Below, one piece after another: positions 21,511-31,470 of a stretch of 64,000 bases of DNA. The position numbers were made by a program, and so were the translations under genes. Origin of the DNA: Immersiella caudata (lineage: Eukaryota; Ascomycota; Sordariomycetes; Sordariales; Lasiosphaeriaceae); NCBI GenBank assembly GCA_030512335.1, contig JAULSU010000005.1, positions 4,173,501 to 4,237,500 on the forward strand. Reading direction: 5' to 3'. The number at the start of each line of letters is the position of its first letter. Within the stretch, counting starts at the first letter, position 1. A model generated the notes under the pieces. The model was not told the DNA's origin. It saw only the letters and a program-made list of their open reading frames with translations, and ran no database searches.

Positions 21511-22824
21511 ATGGAATCGGCAGGGTTACGGCGCCGCGCCGCCGCGCAGAAGGCAGAAGAAAGCACCGAACCGCCAGTCAGTCGGGCCACCGCTGGCCAT
21601 GAACCCCCGCGCTTCACGGTCGATTTATCGGTCGCGCCGGAGCACCGCTATGACCACATCGTCCCGCATCTCAGATCGGCCATCGAAGACACGGATGTGG
21701 CCGCGCAGCTCAACGAAGTCTTTGAGTTCGTCTTTCCCGAGATGCCACTCGCCCAGAAATGCATGCACAGCCTCGCGCGCATCGCTCTGCGCAGGGTATA
21801 CAACGACGAGGAGAACGCCGAGATCCGCGGCATCGCCCGCGCCAGCGGTCTTCCCATGTACCTCCTCGTCGCCCTCAACGTCTCCCTCGACGTCCTCCTA
21901 GGATGCACCAGCGGCGGAGTTCGATACCAGCCGGACTCCAAATCCCCAACTCGCATCCTCCACTTCCGCACCCTCGACTGGACCATGGACCCCCTGCGGA
22001 ACCTCATCATCGAGCTCGATTACGTCCAGCACGCCTCCGGCCCCGTCATCGCCACCACCGTCGGCTACCTCGGCTACGTCGGCGTGCTCACTGGCGTCCG
22101 CAAAGGTCTCAGCATGAGTCTCAACTACCGCCCCCACCACGACGGAACCACCCTCGCCAAGCGCCTCGCCTTCCGCTACCACCAACTCCTCGTCATCCTC
22201 GGTCGACGCCCCTCCGTCTCCAGCACCCTCCGCTCATTCCTCCTCCCTCCTTCCCCTTCCCAAACCCCTTCCCCTCCCAAATCCCCACCATCACCACCCC
22301 CCTCCCTCCCCTCCATCCTAACCACCCTCTCCACCTCCCCCTCTACAGCAGCCTACCTCATCTTCGTAACCCCCCAACAAATCCACTCCGTCGAAAAAGA
22401 CCACCACTCCTCAAACGCAACCACCTCCTCCACCTTCCTCACCACTTGCAACCACGACCTAGTCGACGAGCAAGACAAAGTCCAAATCAAGCGTATGGCT
22501 GAGGAGATACCACCCGAGACACCAATGGAGTGGCTAGTTCAGGATTCATGGGTGAGGAAATATATCATTGGGAAGAAGTATGAGGGGATCGTGAAGGCAG
22601 GTGGGAAGGACAGGAAAAAGAAGAGAAAGGAGGGGGATGGGGAAGCGTGGGGAGTGAGTTTTGAGGAGGTTATAGATATGGTGAATACGGGGGAGATCAG
22701 TAATGAGATGACGCATTATGCGGTGGTGATGGATCCGGAGAAGGGGGCGGTGGTGTGGAGGAGGGCGTATGAGGTTGGGGAGTTGGAGAGGGAAGAGGAC
22801 GATTCTGAGGAGGAGACTCGGTAG
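21511..22824 (+). CDS. Acid ceramidase / N-acylethanolamine amidase-like hydrolase
   Basis: A continuous ORF of 437 aa. The N-terminal segment PPRFTVDLSVAPEHRYDHIVPHL corresponds to the NAAA-beta (alpha-subunit) region of acid ceramidase-type enzymes. The putative nucleophile is Cys132 in LGCTSGGV; in this Ntn-hydrolase family the precursor is cleaved autocatalytically just before that Cys, and the Cys hydrolyses the fatty-acyl amide. The following HFRTLDWTMDPLRNLIIELDYV and KGLSMSLNYRPHHDG match the conserved core (the Arg/Asp of RTLDW is diagnostic). Animal relatives act in lysosomes; no clear N-terminal signal peptide is seen here. Residues 240-265 form a Pro/Ser-rich insertion. Coding strand changes from C-rich to G-rich after 22490. 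Confidence 0.87.
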   Translation: MESAGLRRRAAAQKAEESTEPPVSRATAGHEPPRFTVDLSVAPEHRYDHIVPHLRSAIEDTDVAAQLNEVFEFVFPEMPLAQKCMHSLARIALRRVYNDEENAEIRGIARASGLPMYLLVALNVSLDVLLGCTSGGVRYQPDSKSPTRILHFRTLDWTMDPLRNLIIELDYVQHASGPVIATTVGYLGYVGVLTGVRKGLSMSLNYRPHHDGTTLAKRLAFRYHQLLVILGRRPSVSSTLRSFLLPPSPSQTPSPPKSPPSPPPSLPSILTTLSTSPSTAAYLIFVTPQQIHSVEKDHHSSNATTSSTFLTTCNHDLVDEQDKVQIKRMAEEIPPETPMEWLVQDSWVRKYIIGKKYEGIVKAGGKDRKKKRKEGDGEAWGVSFEEVIDMVNTGEISNEMTHYAVVMDPEKGAVVWRRAYEVGELEREEDDSEEETR

Positions 22825-22953
22825 CGAAGGGACTTTTTCTCATGTTTGGCTGGAATGAGTCTGATTCAGCCCAGCGGGCTCTGCTTGGGAGCATTCTATG
22901 CGTGCGAATATTCAACGGCAAATACAAGAATTCAAACTCGTGCAAGTCCGAGT

Positions 22954-24779
22954 CTACTCGGTGAGGGCCGGCCCCTTGAGGATCATGTCCTCGCGGGCCG
23001 GGCCGGTGCCGATCCACCCGATGGGTACGCCGACAAACTCCTCGATGAACTCGACGTAGGCCCGCGCTTGTTTAGGGAGGTCGTACTATCAGGGTTAGCG
23101 GAGAAAGGCGAAAGTGACGTGGGAGGCTTACAAAGCTCTTTGCTGCTGTTGTAGGCTTCTGCCACCCCTCGAATTCTTTGTAGACGACCTCGAGAGATGC
23201 GAGGTAGTCGAGATCTGCGGGGAAGTAGTCAACCTCCTCGCCCGTTTGGGGGTCCTTGTAGGCAACGGCGACCTATCATTGTCAGTATCCGAGCCAATAC
23301 TGAATTGCTGAGAATGCGTGCCTTGATGGTCTTGAAGGTATCAAGAACATCCAGCTTCGTGAGGTTGAGGACGGTGTAGTGGTTGACGTTTGTGGAGTAT
23401 TTCACAACAACGAGGTCGAGCCACCCGCAGCGACGTTTCCTGCCGGTGCTGACACCCCATTCCCGGCCTGTCACTTAATCAGCTATCATCAAAGCTAAAC
23501 CCGGGAATATCTTACCGATAGCCTGGAGCTGGGTTCCATCCTCTCCGAGATCCTCAGTCTTGAAGATACCCTCGCCGACTCGGGTGGTCTGTTCGAGTCA
23601 GAAAAGTGGGGCACTCAGAGGTAAGGGCCAACTCACATAAGCCTTGACGACACCAATGATCTTGCTGATGTTCAGTCAGCACCACAAGCTAACACTCCCA
23701 ACTGCCAGAACATACTCAAGCTTTCTTGGGTTGATAGCAAGACCGGTGAAGATGCCGCCGAGACCAGTGTTGCTGCTGGTCACATAGGGGTAGGTGCCTG
23801 CGCCGTCAGCGACGCTCCATCATCAGAGCAAACCCCTTACCGTAGTCGATGTCCAGCATCAAGGCATTGGCTCCCTCAATGAGGATCTTGTAGTCCCTGT
23901 CTTGCGCCTTCTTCAGGTACTGCACGGCATCGGTGCAGTAGTGCGCCAGCTTGGGGCGGTACTCCTTGAAGCGCGCAATCTCCTCCTCAACATCGTACTT
24001 GAGCAGATCGCCGAATCGCTTCTTGTAGCCTGCCGCCAACTGACGCAACTTCCGCTCAAACACCTCCTCATTGAAGATCTCGTGCACTCTAACACCGCTT
24101 CGCTTCACCGCATTGGTCAGCACGCCGGGTACCAGCGCAGATGTTCTGGGAGCATACCCCAGCCTTGGTGCTATACGACGGGCCAATGCCTCTTCCTGTG
24201 GTGCCAATCTTGCGCGAGCCCAGCTCGACCTCCTCCAGCCCGTCAACGGCGGCGTGGAGATCAAAGTTGACCTGGCAGCGGTCTGAGACGAGGATACGGT
24301 TGTGCACATCCGTCAACCCCTTCTCCTCCAGCTCGGCGAGCTCCTTGAAGAAGCTGGGGACGTGGAAGGTGACGCCGGAGCCGATCAGGTTCATGCAGTT
24401 CGGGTTGACGAGGCCGGAGGGGAGGAGGTGGAAGCTGTACGAGACGCCGTTCGCAACTGCGCTTATCAGCAAACGCATGTGCGAGATACAGCGGAAGACA
24501 TACCGATCGAGTGGCCGGCATTGTGACCGCCAGCGGCACGGGCGCAGATCTGCGCCTTCGGGCAAAGGATGTCGGTGAGCTTTCCTGTGCATGGGTCAGG
24601 CCTTGCGATCTTCCGGGCGCGCCAAACAGCTAGGCTGGTCGCGTCAGGGGTGCAGGGCGCAGAACGTACCTTTCCCCTCGTCACTGGCGGCGGCGCAAAG
24701 TGTTAGCAGTCGATGACCAGCAAGGAGGGGCAATGGGAGCAACTCACCCCCATTGGGAACCCAAAATAATGGTAGCCAT
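22954..24779 (-). CDS. ADE12: Adenylosuccinate synthetase
   Basis: Catalyses IMP + Asp + GTP to adenylosuccinate, the first committed step to AMP. Eleven exons on the minus strand: 24779-24748, 24683-24670, 24584-24504, 24456-24158, 24102-23841, 23797-23716, 23664-23637, 23588-23516, 23467-23322, 23272-23132 and 23085-22954. They sum to 429 aa, close to yeast Ade12. Motifs in order: MATIILGSQWGDEGKGK (P-loop and catalytic Asp), AAGGHNAGHSI (catalytic His), [66 protein letters not shown] and the C-terminal VPIGWIGTGPARE. Exon 2 is only 14 nt and splits the P-loop. The intron 23273-23321 starts GC rather than GT. The product is cytosolic. Confidence 0.95.
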
Positions 24780-25986
24780 GGTGTCGAAGTCTACAGACGA
24801 GATGGCGCAAAACAACAGTCACAGAGAAATGCCGCGAAGCAGGAGTCGGCCGATAAGATCCCCGATGGTCAAGAAAAATTGAGCTCCGGTGGTGCGGGGG
24901 AGGGGCAAGGTGGGCATTTCTGCAATTACGCAACCGACCCGCGACGTCTCCATCGAGGGGGCGCCCAGCGACACCGGCCGTCCGGGATGCGTCGAGGCCT
25001 GCAAATCGCTCACTGCGTTTCGGCCCGTGACAATTGCCGATACCTTATCTTCGGCTGTCTTTTGGAGGACTTTCATCAGCGTTGCATACCTCCTCGTCCA
25101 ACAATTCGAGGTTCGTCCCAAGGCTCGTCTGTGCGCGATTACTTGCAGCACCAGCGAAAGGGGCCGCACTGTGCGTCCACAGGGCTGACCAAGTTCTGCA
25201 GGGGCACGACCTAGTCATCACGCCAGAGTCGTGGCGCGTGGATCTCCCCGCCTCCACCAACGGTGGTGACCTCAACAATGACCTCACCTCTGTCGACGTC
25301 GGGTCGAAATATCACCTTCAAGCTCTGTGGGCCGTAGCGCAAAGACCCAGTCGAGACCACATCGGATGGGCGCGCATCGATCGCCAAGATGTAGCGCACG
25401 ATGCGCGCGGCTCCACGGGTCTCGGCAACACGGCGACGCGAAGACTTCGCGCACCACTCGCCGAAGTTGAGTCGCTGCATTTGAGCTCCAGACCCGACGC
25501 TATATCGAGTGCGCCTACCGGTATCCTACAAACGCGAATGCGAAGCAGCGGAGCCGGCGCATGCACGGATTGAATCCTTTCGCCTCGAAGCCACGGAACA
25601 CAAGGATCTCGCATCTGTCTCATCACAAAGTACGACAGCGTCACCACGTTACGCGAGCCTGTCTACAGGCATTCATGAAGTAACAATGGCTCGCGCCGTG
25701 GACGAGATGACATTTGCAGAACCGTGGAACGATCACCAGAGTCGAATGTTCGAGTTCAATCCCCTGGCTGATGGACGCCAAGGCCAAAGGATCGATCTGC
25801 GCCCCTGTCCGCGCATTCGACTGGTCGGCCGCTGCGGCTGACGGCTCAACGTCCACGTCCCTGTCTAGGCGTTGCAGGATGATGTCTCTCAGCTGGCCAA
25901 CCCCCCCCCCCCCCGCTGCGGTGTATCAACGGATTCGTGGTGTCAGGGTGCGGAATGTCCTGGCCAGAACGCACAACTCCAGCAGA
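24780..25986. promoter_or_regulatory. Divergent intergenic region between ADE12 and the mannosyltransferase
   Basis: About 1.2 kb between two divergent genes, so it should hold both promoters. A C homopolymer of about 14 bases lies near 25904-25917. No separate gene is supported. Confidence 0.5.
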
Positions 25987-27475
25987 ATGGCGCTAGTAGC
26001 CCCTATTCTGAGGTCAACATTGCAGATTTTTCGGCAACTGCGATCCGGGAGAATATCGCGCCGAACTGCCGCCCGCCTAAGAATTTTCTTCATACTCGCC
26101 ATCGCCTGCGCGCTCGAAGCCCTCCTCCACGTCCGATCGAACGCTATCCCTCGTCCGCCGCACGATCTCGACGCGCCGTTTTCCACAACATGCCAAGATC
26201 CCGTCCGCAATGCCGCCGCGAACCCTCGAGAAAACGCGACGTTCGTTATGCTCACCCGAAACAACGAGCTAAAACCGGCACTGCAAGCGATCGAGAACAT
26301 TGAGCGCCAGTTCAACCAGTGGTTCCACTACCATGTGCTCTTCCTCAACAACGAAGCGTGGGACCCCGAGTTCGTGCGAGCGCTAAAGACAGCGGTCAGC
26401 GGGGAGGCAACATTCGAGGTTCTGTCGGAAGAGGAGTGGTCGTTTCCGCCGCAGACCAATGTTGAAGATGCGAGGGCGAAGATAAAAGAGCAGGGCGATC
26501 GGGGGATATACAAGGGCGGATTAGAATCATACCATCACATGTGTCGGTTCTATTCAGGGTAGGTCGCGGCGACCAGAGTCCAACACAGGCATTGACATGT
26601 GCTATAGGAACTTCTACGCGCTCGAAGCTCTCAAGAAATACCGATGGTACTGGCGGCTAGAACCAGGTGTGGAATACACGTGCGCCATCACGTACGACCC
26701 GTTTCTCGAGATGGCACGCAGGGAGAAGGTGTATGGGTTCGTTGTTGCGCTATGGGAGGTCCCCGAGACCTGCCCCGGCCTGTTCCGCGCCGTTGACGAC
26801 TTTCGGGCTGCAAAGAAGATCCCAGAGACGCCCATGTGGCGCGCCATGATCAACCCGTCGTGGATGCCCTGGCCGATTCGACGATTAAGGGGCTGGCTGG
26901 GCGGAGAGCATCGCAACAGGAACGGCGACACCTGGAACCTGTGCCACTACTGGAGCAACTTTGAGATTGCCGACTTGGACTTTTTTCGTGGCAACACGTA
27001 TCAGGAGCTATTTCGTCACTTGGACCGCTCAGGTGGCTTTTACGACGAAAGGGTAAGCAGACCGCCGAGCAGGTGCCCACACAAACGGTGACGATGTGGC
27101 TGACAGCTTGCACAGTGGGGAGACGCATCGGTCCATGCTTTGGCCGTTCATATGCTTCTGGGGCCAGACCAAGTCCACCACTTTGCAGATATCGGCTATT
27201 GGCACGAGCCTTTCTTCCAGTGTCCTGGGAATGCACCGGGCGGACAGCAGCTGGACCTTGCAGCCTTGGGTGATAACTCGAGGTCCTCTCCCGAGTCTGA
27301 GGGCGCTATCGGGTGTCGTTGTCAATGTCCTGATGACCGGCGGCGGAACAATAGGGGTATCTGTCTGAACACGATGCAGGCGCCGGCGGCTTTCCATCGT
27401 CCCAGCTTTGTTCAGAAGTGGCGAGGCCAATATCCGTACACCATCAACATGCCCACCGTGAGGCCTGTGCCCTGA
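25987..27475 (+). CDS. Alpha-1,2-mannosyltransferase, KTR/KRE2 family (GT15)
   Basis: Three exons, 25987-26558, 26608-27052 and 27116-27475, giving 458 aa. Both introns are GT-AG and in phase. The chosen ATG places a signal-anchor (LRIFFILAIACALEALLHV) about 30 residues from the N-terminus, giving the type II Golgi topology of this family; upstream in-frame Mets at 25714 and 25878 are possible but would bury it. GT15 hallmarks are present: FVMLTRNNEL, FNQWFHYHVLFLNNEAW, a tract equivalent to the family motif YWRVEPGVEYTC (here YWRLEPGVEYTC), NLCHYWSNFEIADLDFFRG with the catalytic Glu, and WGDASVHALAV. These enzymes add alpha-1,2-mannose to O- and N-linked glycans from GDP-mannose with Mn2+. 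The two His near HHFADIGYWHEPFFQCP are also typical. Confidence 0.93.
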
Positions 27476-27965
27476 GTTAGGGCTGTCTGGAACCAACACT
27501 CATGAGTTGATCCATTCGGCCGACGATAACGCGCCGCCCATGTTGGCCATGGCTATTTGGATAGCATCGTCACAGAACGCAGAGCCAAAGCTTCTTGCAA
27601 GCTTCGAGATGCCGAAAGAGAAGGCTGGTCACGGCCACGTGTGTCTAAGGCATCGAGCATCAAAGCTTGAACGATAGAGTCCCGGAGGCGTAATAGTATA
27701 GACTTCCGGAATGCGAGATAGGCACAGCGGCCGTACTGCCGGTCGCGTGACCTCAGATGAGCAAAATAGAAACCAGCGTTCAATCACTACTGCCGGCACG
27801 CATCTGATACTCTTCATATGCTCAACGTCGACCGTCCCTTGTTCCTCCGACGGCCATAGGTGCCGCATGGATGATCAACGGTGTGGAGTCAACTCAGCGA
27901 ACACAATTTCAGCACCTCGACGACACATTTCGGACTTGACTGACTTAAAGCACTGAGTTCGGGTA
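27476..27965. other. Intergenic flank of the transposon block
   Basis: No gene supported. The stretch ends in the TA (27964-27965) that is duplicated at 38765-38766 around the Fot1/pogo-type element. Confidence 0.5.
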
Positions 27966-28012
27966 ACGTGCGTGATAAGCGAGATGACCAGACAAGCGAG
28001 TTGACCACTTTC
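27966..28012 (+). repeat. Left terminal inverted repeat of the Fot1/pogo-type element
   Basis: 47-bp repeat starting ACGTGCGTGATAAGCGAG, matching the reverse complement of 38718-38764 with one A/G difference. It is preceded by TA. Confidence 0.93.
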
Positions 28013-28889
28013 TACCACTCCACCACAATTATCCTCAATTACACAACCACAACACTAGGAAATAACAATAACTGAATCAGAAACAGATGAATCAGACGAT
28101 TCTGCAGCCTCCTGGCAAGTGCGCGCATTATGGCCAGGCTTGCCGCACACGCCACAACACTGAATCTTCGTACGAGGCGCCCCCTGCACCACCACCACTT
28201 TAACGTGTTTCCTAAGCCAACTGCTCACCCAAGGCCTTCTGATCCAGTAAATCCTATACCTCCTGTACAGTAAATGACCCTCCAAACCTTACACGCGTTT
28301 TTTAGCCCTCCGTCGCTTACTAAGCCCCTCATTAGCCTTTCGTAATGCGGAGACCTCCGTACGGAGAAGTGCCACCTCGTGCATCACAGCCATTGTACCT
28401 TTGGCTAATCGATCCACAGTGATCAGAATAAAGGTTGGTGAGCTACCCTGATGGTTGGAAATTCGATTTTTAATAAACACTGATTGTAAGGTGGCCTCTC
28501 GAGGGTTATATGGTGTTTGGGAGACCCAGGGTAGTGGTGTAGTTAGGCCTGAGGTTAGGGGTGTTAGGGTTCGAATACGCACATCTAGCTTCGATATTAC
28601 CCTCTCTAGATCGTATAGTATAAGGCCGGCGCCAGCAAAACCCCCCTTGATGTTTTTTTCTGTGATTAAAGTAAAAAAGGCCGTTTTAAACGCATAAAGA
28701 AATTCCAACTTACTGATATATGTGATGTTTATCCGTATCAACTGCTTAATTTCATAACCGTACGCTTTCTTCAGCGGCCTAAAACAACTAACATCTAATG
28801 GCTGAAGTAAGTGTAAGGAGTGCAGAGGTATACACAGTGTAATAATGTTATGTGTATAGCAATAAGCCTCGAATTCTTCGGAGTGGTGG

Positions 28890-29376
28890 TGTTACGACCT
28901 CTTACCTGTCGACGAGCGGTCGGCAGGGTCGCTAGGATAAGGGTGGGGAAGAGAGGAGTAGTACAGAGGCAAGCCCTTACAGACGGGGTTCACTGGTCAA
29001 TAGCAGTCGTATATCACTATAAGACAGAGTAACACTCCAAGTGTTAGTGCAGTAGGATATAATCGAAGTTAGTTCAATTGACGAGCGAATACTTACGTGA
29101 GGAACAGAAGGCTCCTCACACCATCGTGGATACGATGATAGTTATCTATACTAACTAATGATGATGTAACTTGTACCCTGATCTGTTGCTCTGTCCGTTG
29201 GTGTCTACAGATCACAGAGCAAGTGCTCTGTAGGTCTGTGCCTGCTCTGTAACAGAGCGGTTTCTTGGCACAGAGCACACAGTGCTAGGTGGTTACCGCA
29301 CGGTGCTTCATACTGTGGCGTCTGCGGGGACACGTCGGTCCGTCCCGGCCACAAGGGTGGCCCGCAGGTCGTCACA
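28890..29376 (-). repeat. Solo LTR of a related gypsy element, RIP-like mutated
   Basis: 487 bp closely related to the LTRs at 30066 and 38020, with the same ends (TGTTACGACC ... GGTCGTCACA). It is flanked by direct repeats GGTGG (28885-28889 and 29377-29381), so it is a solo LTR left by recombination. Compared with the intact LTRs it carries many CpA-to-TpA and TpG-to-TpA changes, for example GTGCAG to GTACAG, GACACA to GATATA and CTTGCG to CTTACG. It lies inside the transposase gene. Confidence 0.92.
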
Positions 29377-30065
29377 GGTGGCTCTTGTGGCCGTTAAGGA
29401 TTAAAAGCCGATATTTACCCTTTATACGAGATAATATGTGTAAATCAAAATGCCGAATCTAATCCATGCCTTTCTCATTCGTAGTCCAGCCATTATCGGT
29501 TATTACAATACACCAGGTAGCCGGAAAGTTACATTTTTAATACTAATTGGTAAGGTGGTATTACGCAGCTAAGATGATAAATGGTGGGATGGCCCAGCCT
29601 TGAGAATTCACCCCTTAGATAACTGTAGCCCACTCTTAATTGCCAGGCTGGGCTTGTTTAACCTTACCACGGCTATCTGAGGTAGTAATTACCATAGTGG
29701 GAGTGATAATACCCATTATAAAGCCAGTCTCGTCGAAATTGTACGTATCTTTATCAAGGATACCATACTTGGCCTTCATATTATACACAAGGGTAAACCA
29801 CTTGCTAATAATCTTTGGATCTTCGCATTTAGCCCTCTAGGAGTTGTATTTACGCGATAAACGCGTTTAGAGCTCTGGCTGGCGTTTAACAAAGTTGTGA
29901 GCCCAGCGTTTACCGACAGGGGGTGTATCTCATTCGCGTAACAATCGGTTGGCCATATCTTCCACGTAATAAAGCCAAGGGTGGAATACACGTGTACATA
30001 GCTTAATTATGTACTGAATAATCGTATTTTCTTCCAAATCCGTAAGCTTCCGCGAGTTAGCTGGA

Positions 30066-30551
30066 TGTTACGACCTCTGGCCTGTCGACAGGCGGTCGGC
30101 AGGGTCGTTAGATAGGATGGGTGGGCAGAGAGGAGTAGTGCAGAGGCAAGTCCTTACAGACGGGGGTTCACTGGTCAAGGATGGTCGTATGTCACTATAA
30201 GACAGAGCAACACTCCAAGTGTTGGTGCAGTAGGACACAATCGAAGGTAGTTCAATTGACGAGCGAATACTTGCGTGAGGAACAGAAGGTTCCTCACACC
30301 ATCGTGGGTACGATGATGGCTATCTATACTAACTAATGGAGATGTAACTTGTACCTCTGCTCTGTTGCTCGGTACTCCTTAGGGCAGAGCGACAGAGCAG
30401 GTGCTCTGTCGGCTCTAGATGTTCTGTACAGAGCGCACCGAGCTTCCAGAGCAGGCAGTGTGGGGTTCCCCCACACTGTGTTTAATACGGTGGCGCCTGC
30501 GGGGACACGTCGGCCCGTTCCGGCCACAAGGGTGGCCCGCAGGTCGTCACA
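30066..30551 (-). repeat. 3' LTR of the chromovirus
   Basis: Same sequence as 38020-38505 by eye over 486 bp. Terminal TG...CA is embedded in imperfect 10-bp inverted ends (TGTGACGACC and GGTCGTAACA in sense orientation). The internal part is rich in ACAGAGC/GCTCTGT hairpins, such as ACAGAGCAGGTGCTCTGT. Confidence 0.95.
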
Positions 30552-30552
30552 C

Positions 30553-30590
30553 GATTCCCCCTCTTCTTGCTTCTTTTTCCACAAAGAATA
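30553..30590 (-). other. Polypurine tract of the retrotransposon
   Basis: In sense orientation a purine run (AAGAAGCAAGAAGAGGGGGA) lies directly upstream of the 3' LTR, the position where plus-strand DNA synthesis is primed in LTR retrotransposons. Confidence 0.7.
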
Positions 30591-30624
30591 CCGTAGGTAA
30601 TTTTCCTCCTGCAACACCGCCATC

Positions 30625-31152
30625 ATGCCTGCTGATGCGATTAGGAAACAACAAAGGAAACCTCGTCTTCTATCTACCGAGCGCCGCCGCGAAGCCGTTC
30701 TTTTTATCCATACGTTTGGTATCGTCATGCCCGTTCGCTGCTCGCGTTGCGAGACCCTTGACCTCGAATGCAAGGTGGCCAGCAAAAGCGAGTCCTGCGG
30801 GAATTGCTTAAGTGCTGTTTCTTCGTCTTGCAACGTACATGGGAATGATCCGTCGATATTGCGGGCGGTTTTCGAAGAGAAGAAGCGTTTAGATAAGGAA
30901 AAGAGGGAGACTCTGTCGAAGCTCCTCCGTTTAGAGGCACAGTCGCGGGCTCTTGAAGCTCGCGCCGATAAGCTCTTTGGTCACGAGATCGAGATTCTCG
31001 AGGAGGAGGATCGCCAGGCTCGTCTTTCCCAGTCGGGCAGCGCTCCGGTCGTCCCTTGGGGCAACGCTTCCGAGGCCCAGTTCGACTGGGGGGGCTTCCT
31101 AATTGGTGACACGACTGCGGGGTCGCCGCAACCGGCGACAACCGCTTCCTAA
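30625..31152 (+). CDS. Antisense retroelement ORF with Zn2Cys6-type cysteine pattern and coiled coil
   Basis: 175 codons from 30625; an internal Met at 30727 (MPVRCSRC) gives 141 aa and is the more likely start because the cysteines follow at once. Cysteine spacing is CX2CX6CX8CX2CX7C (CSRCETLDLECKV...CGNCLSAVSSSC), which fits the fungal Zn2Cys6 consensus, although the usual run of basic residues between Cys2 and Cys3 is missing. A charged helical stretch follows (EEKKRLDKEKRETLSKLLRL and on, about 60 aa), likely a coiled coil, then an acidic Gly/Trp tail. The ORF lies between pol and the 3' LTR on the opposite strand to gag-pol. DNA binding is a possibility, not shown. Confidence 0.6.
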   Translation: MPADAIRKQQRKPRLLSTERRREAVLFIHTFGIVMPVRCSRCETLDLECKVASKSESCGNCLSAVSSSCNVHGNDPSILRAVFEEKKRLDKEKRETLSKLLRLEAQSRALEARADKLFGHEIEILEEEDRQARLSQSGSAPVVPWGNASEAQFDWGGFLIGDTTAGSPQPATTAS

Positions 31153-31277
31153 GGTAGGTTGTCGCTTCTTTTAGCTTCGGTCCGGTGTTGACAGTCGTTC
31201 AGATCCATTCTGGGGAAGGTAGTCCAGCTACCAGGGCTAAGGGTTATGGTAACGAAGGTGAGTTTCAACAATGGAAT

Positions 31278-31396
31278 GGTCCGTTGGCGCAGTGGTCAGC
31301 GCGCTTGCTCTAGGTCATCTTTTGTGAATAATCGCGGTTTGTTCACGAAAGATTACCCTCGGCGAGAGGTCGTGGGTTCGAATCCCACATGGGCTA
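31278..31396 (+). tRNA. tRNA-like gene with intron inside the retrotransposon; isotype unresolved
   Basis: The acceptor GGTCCGT pairs with ATGGGCT (G:U pairs), followed by an A discriminator. The D-arm GCGC-AGTGGTCA-GCGC and T-arm GTGGG-TTCGAAT-CCCAC are perfect, so A and B boxes are intact. The anticodon stem CTTGC pairs with GCGAG. Between them lie about 46 extra bases containing a near-perfect 12-bp hairpin (ATCTTTTGTGAA with TTCACGAAAGAT), suggesting an intron. The loop reads TCTAGG, which lacks the universal T33 in this alignment, so the anticodon (TAG, CTA or TCT depending on register) cannot be fixed. It may be a pseudogene. Confidence 0.6.
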
Positions 31397-31470
31397 CTAC
31401 CTTCAACTTGCTGTTTCACCCATCAGGTGAAGCCGCATGTTGAACGGTTTTTGCATGGCTAACAGTGCCA

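Noticed and set aside
22954..27475. Biosynthetic gene cluster involving ADE12 and the mannosyltransferase
   Set aside because: Both are housekeeping-type genes with unrelated roles; no synthase, P450 or transporter group is nearby.
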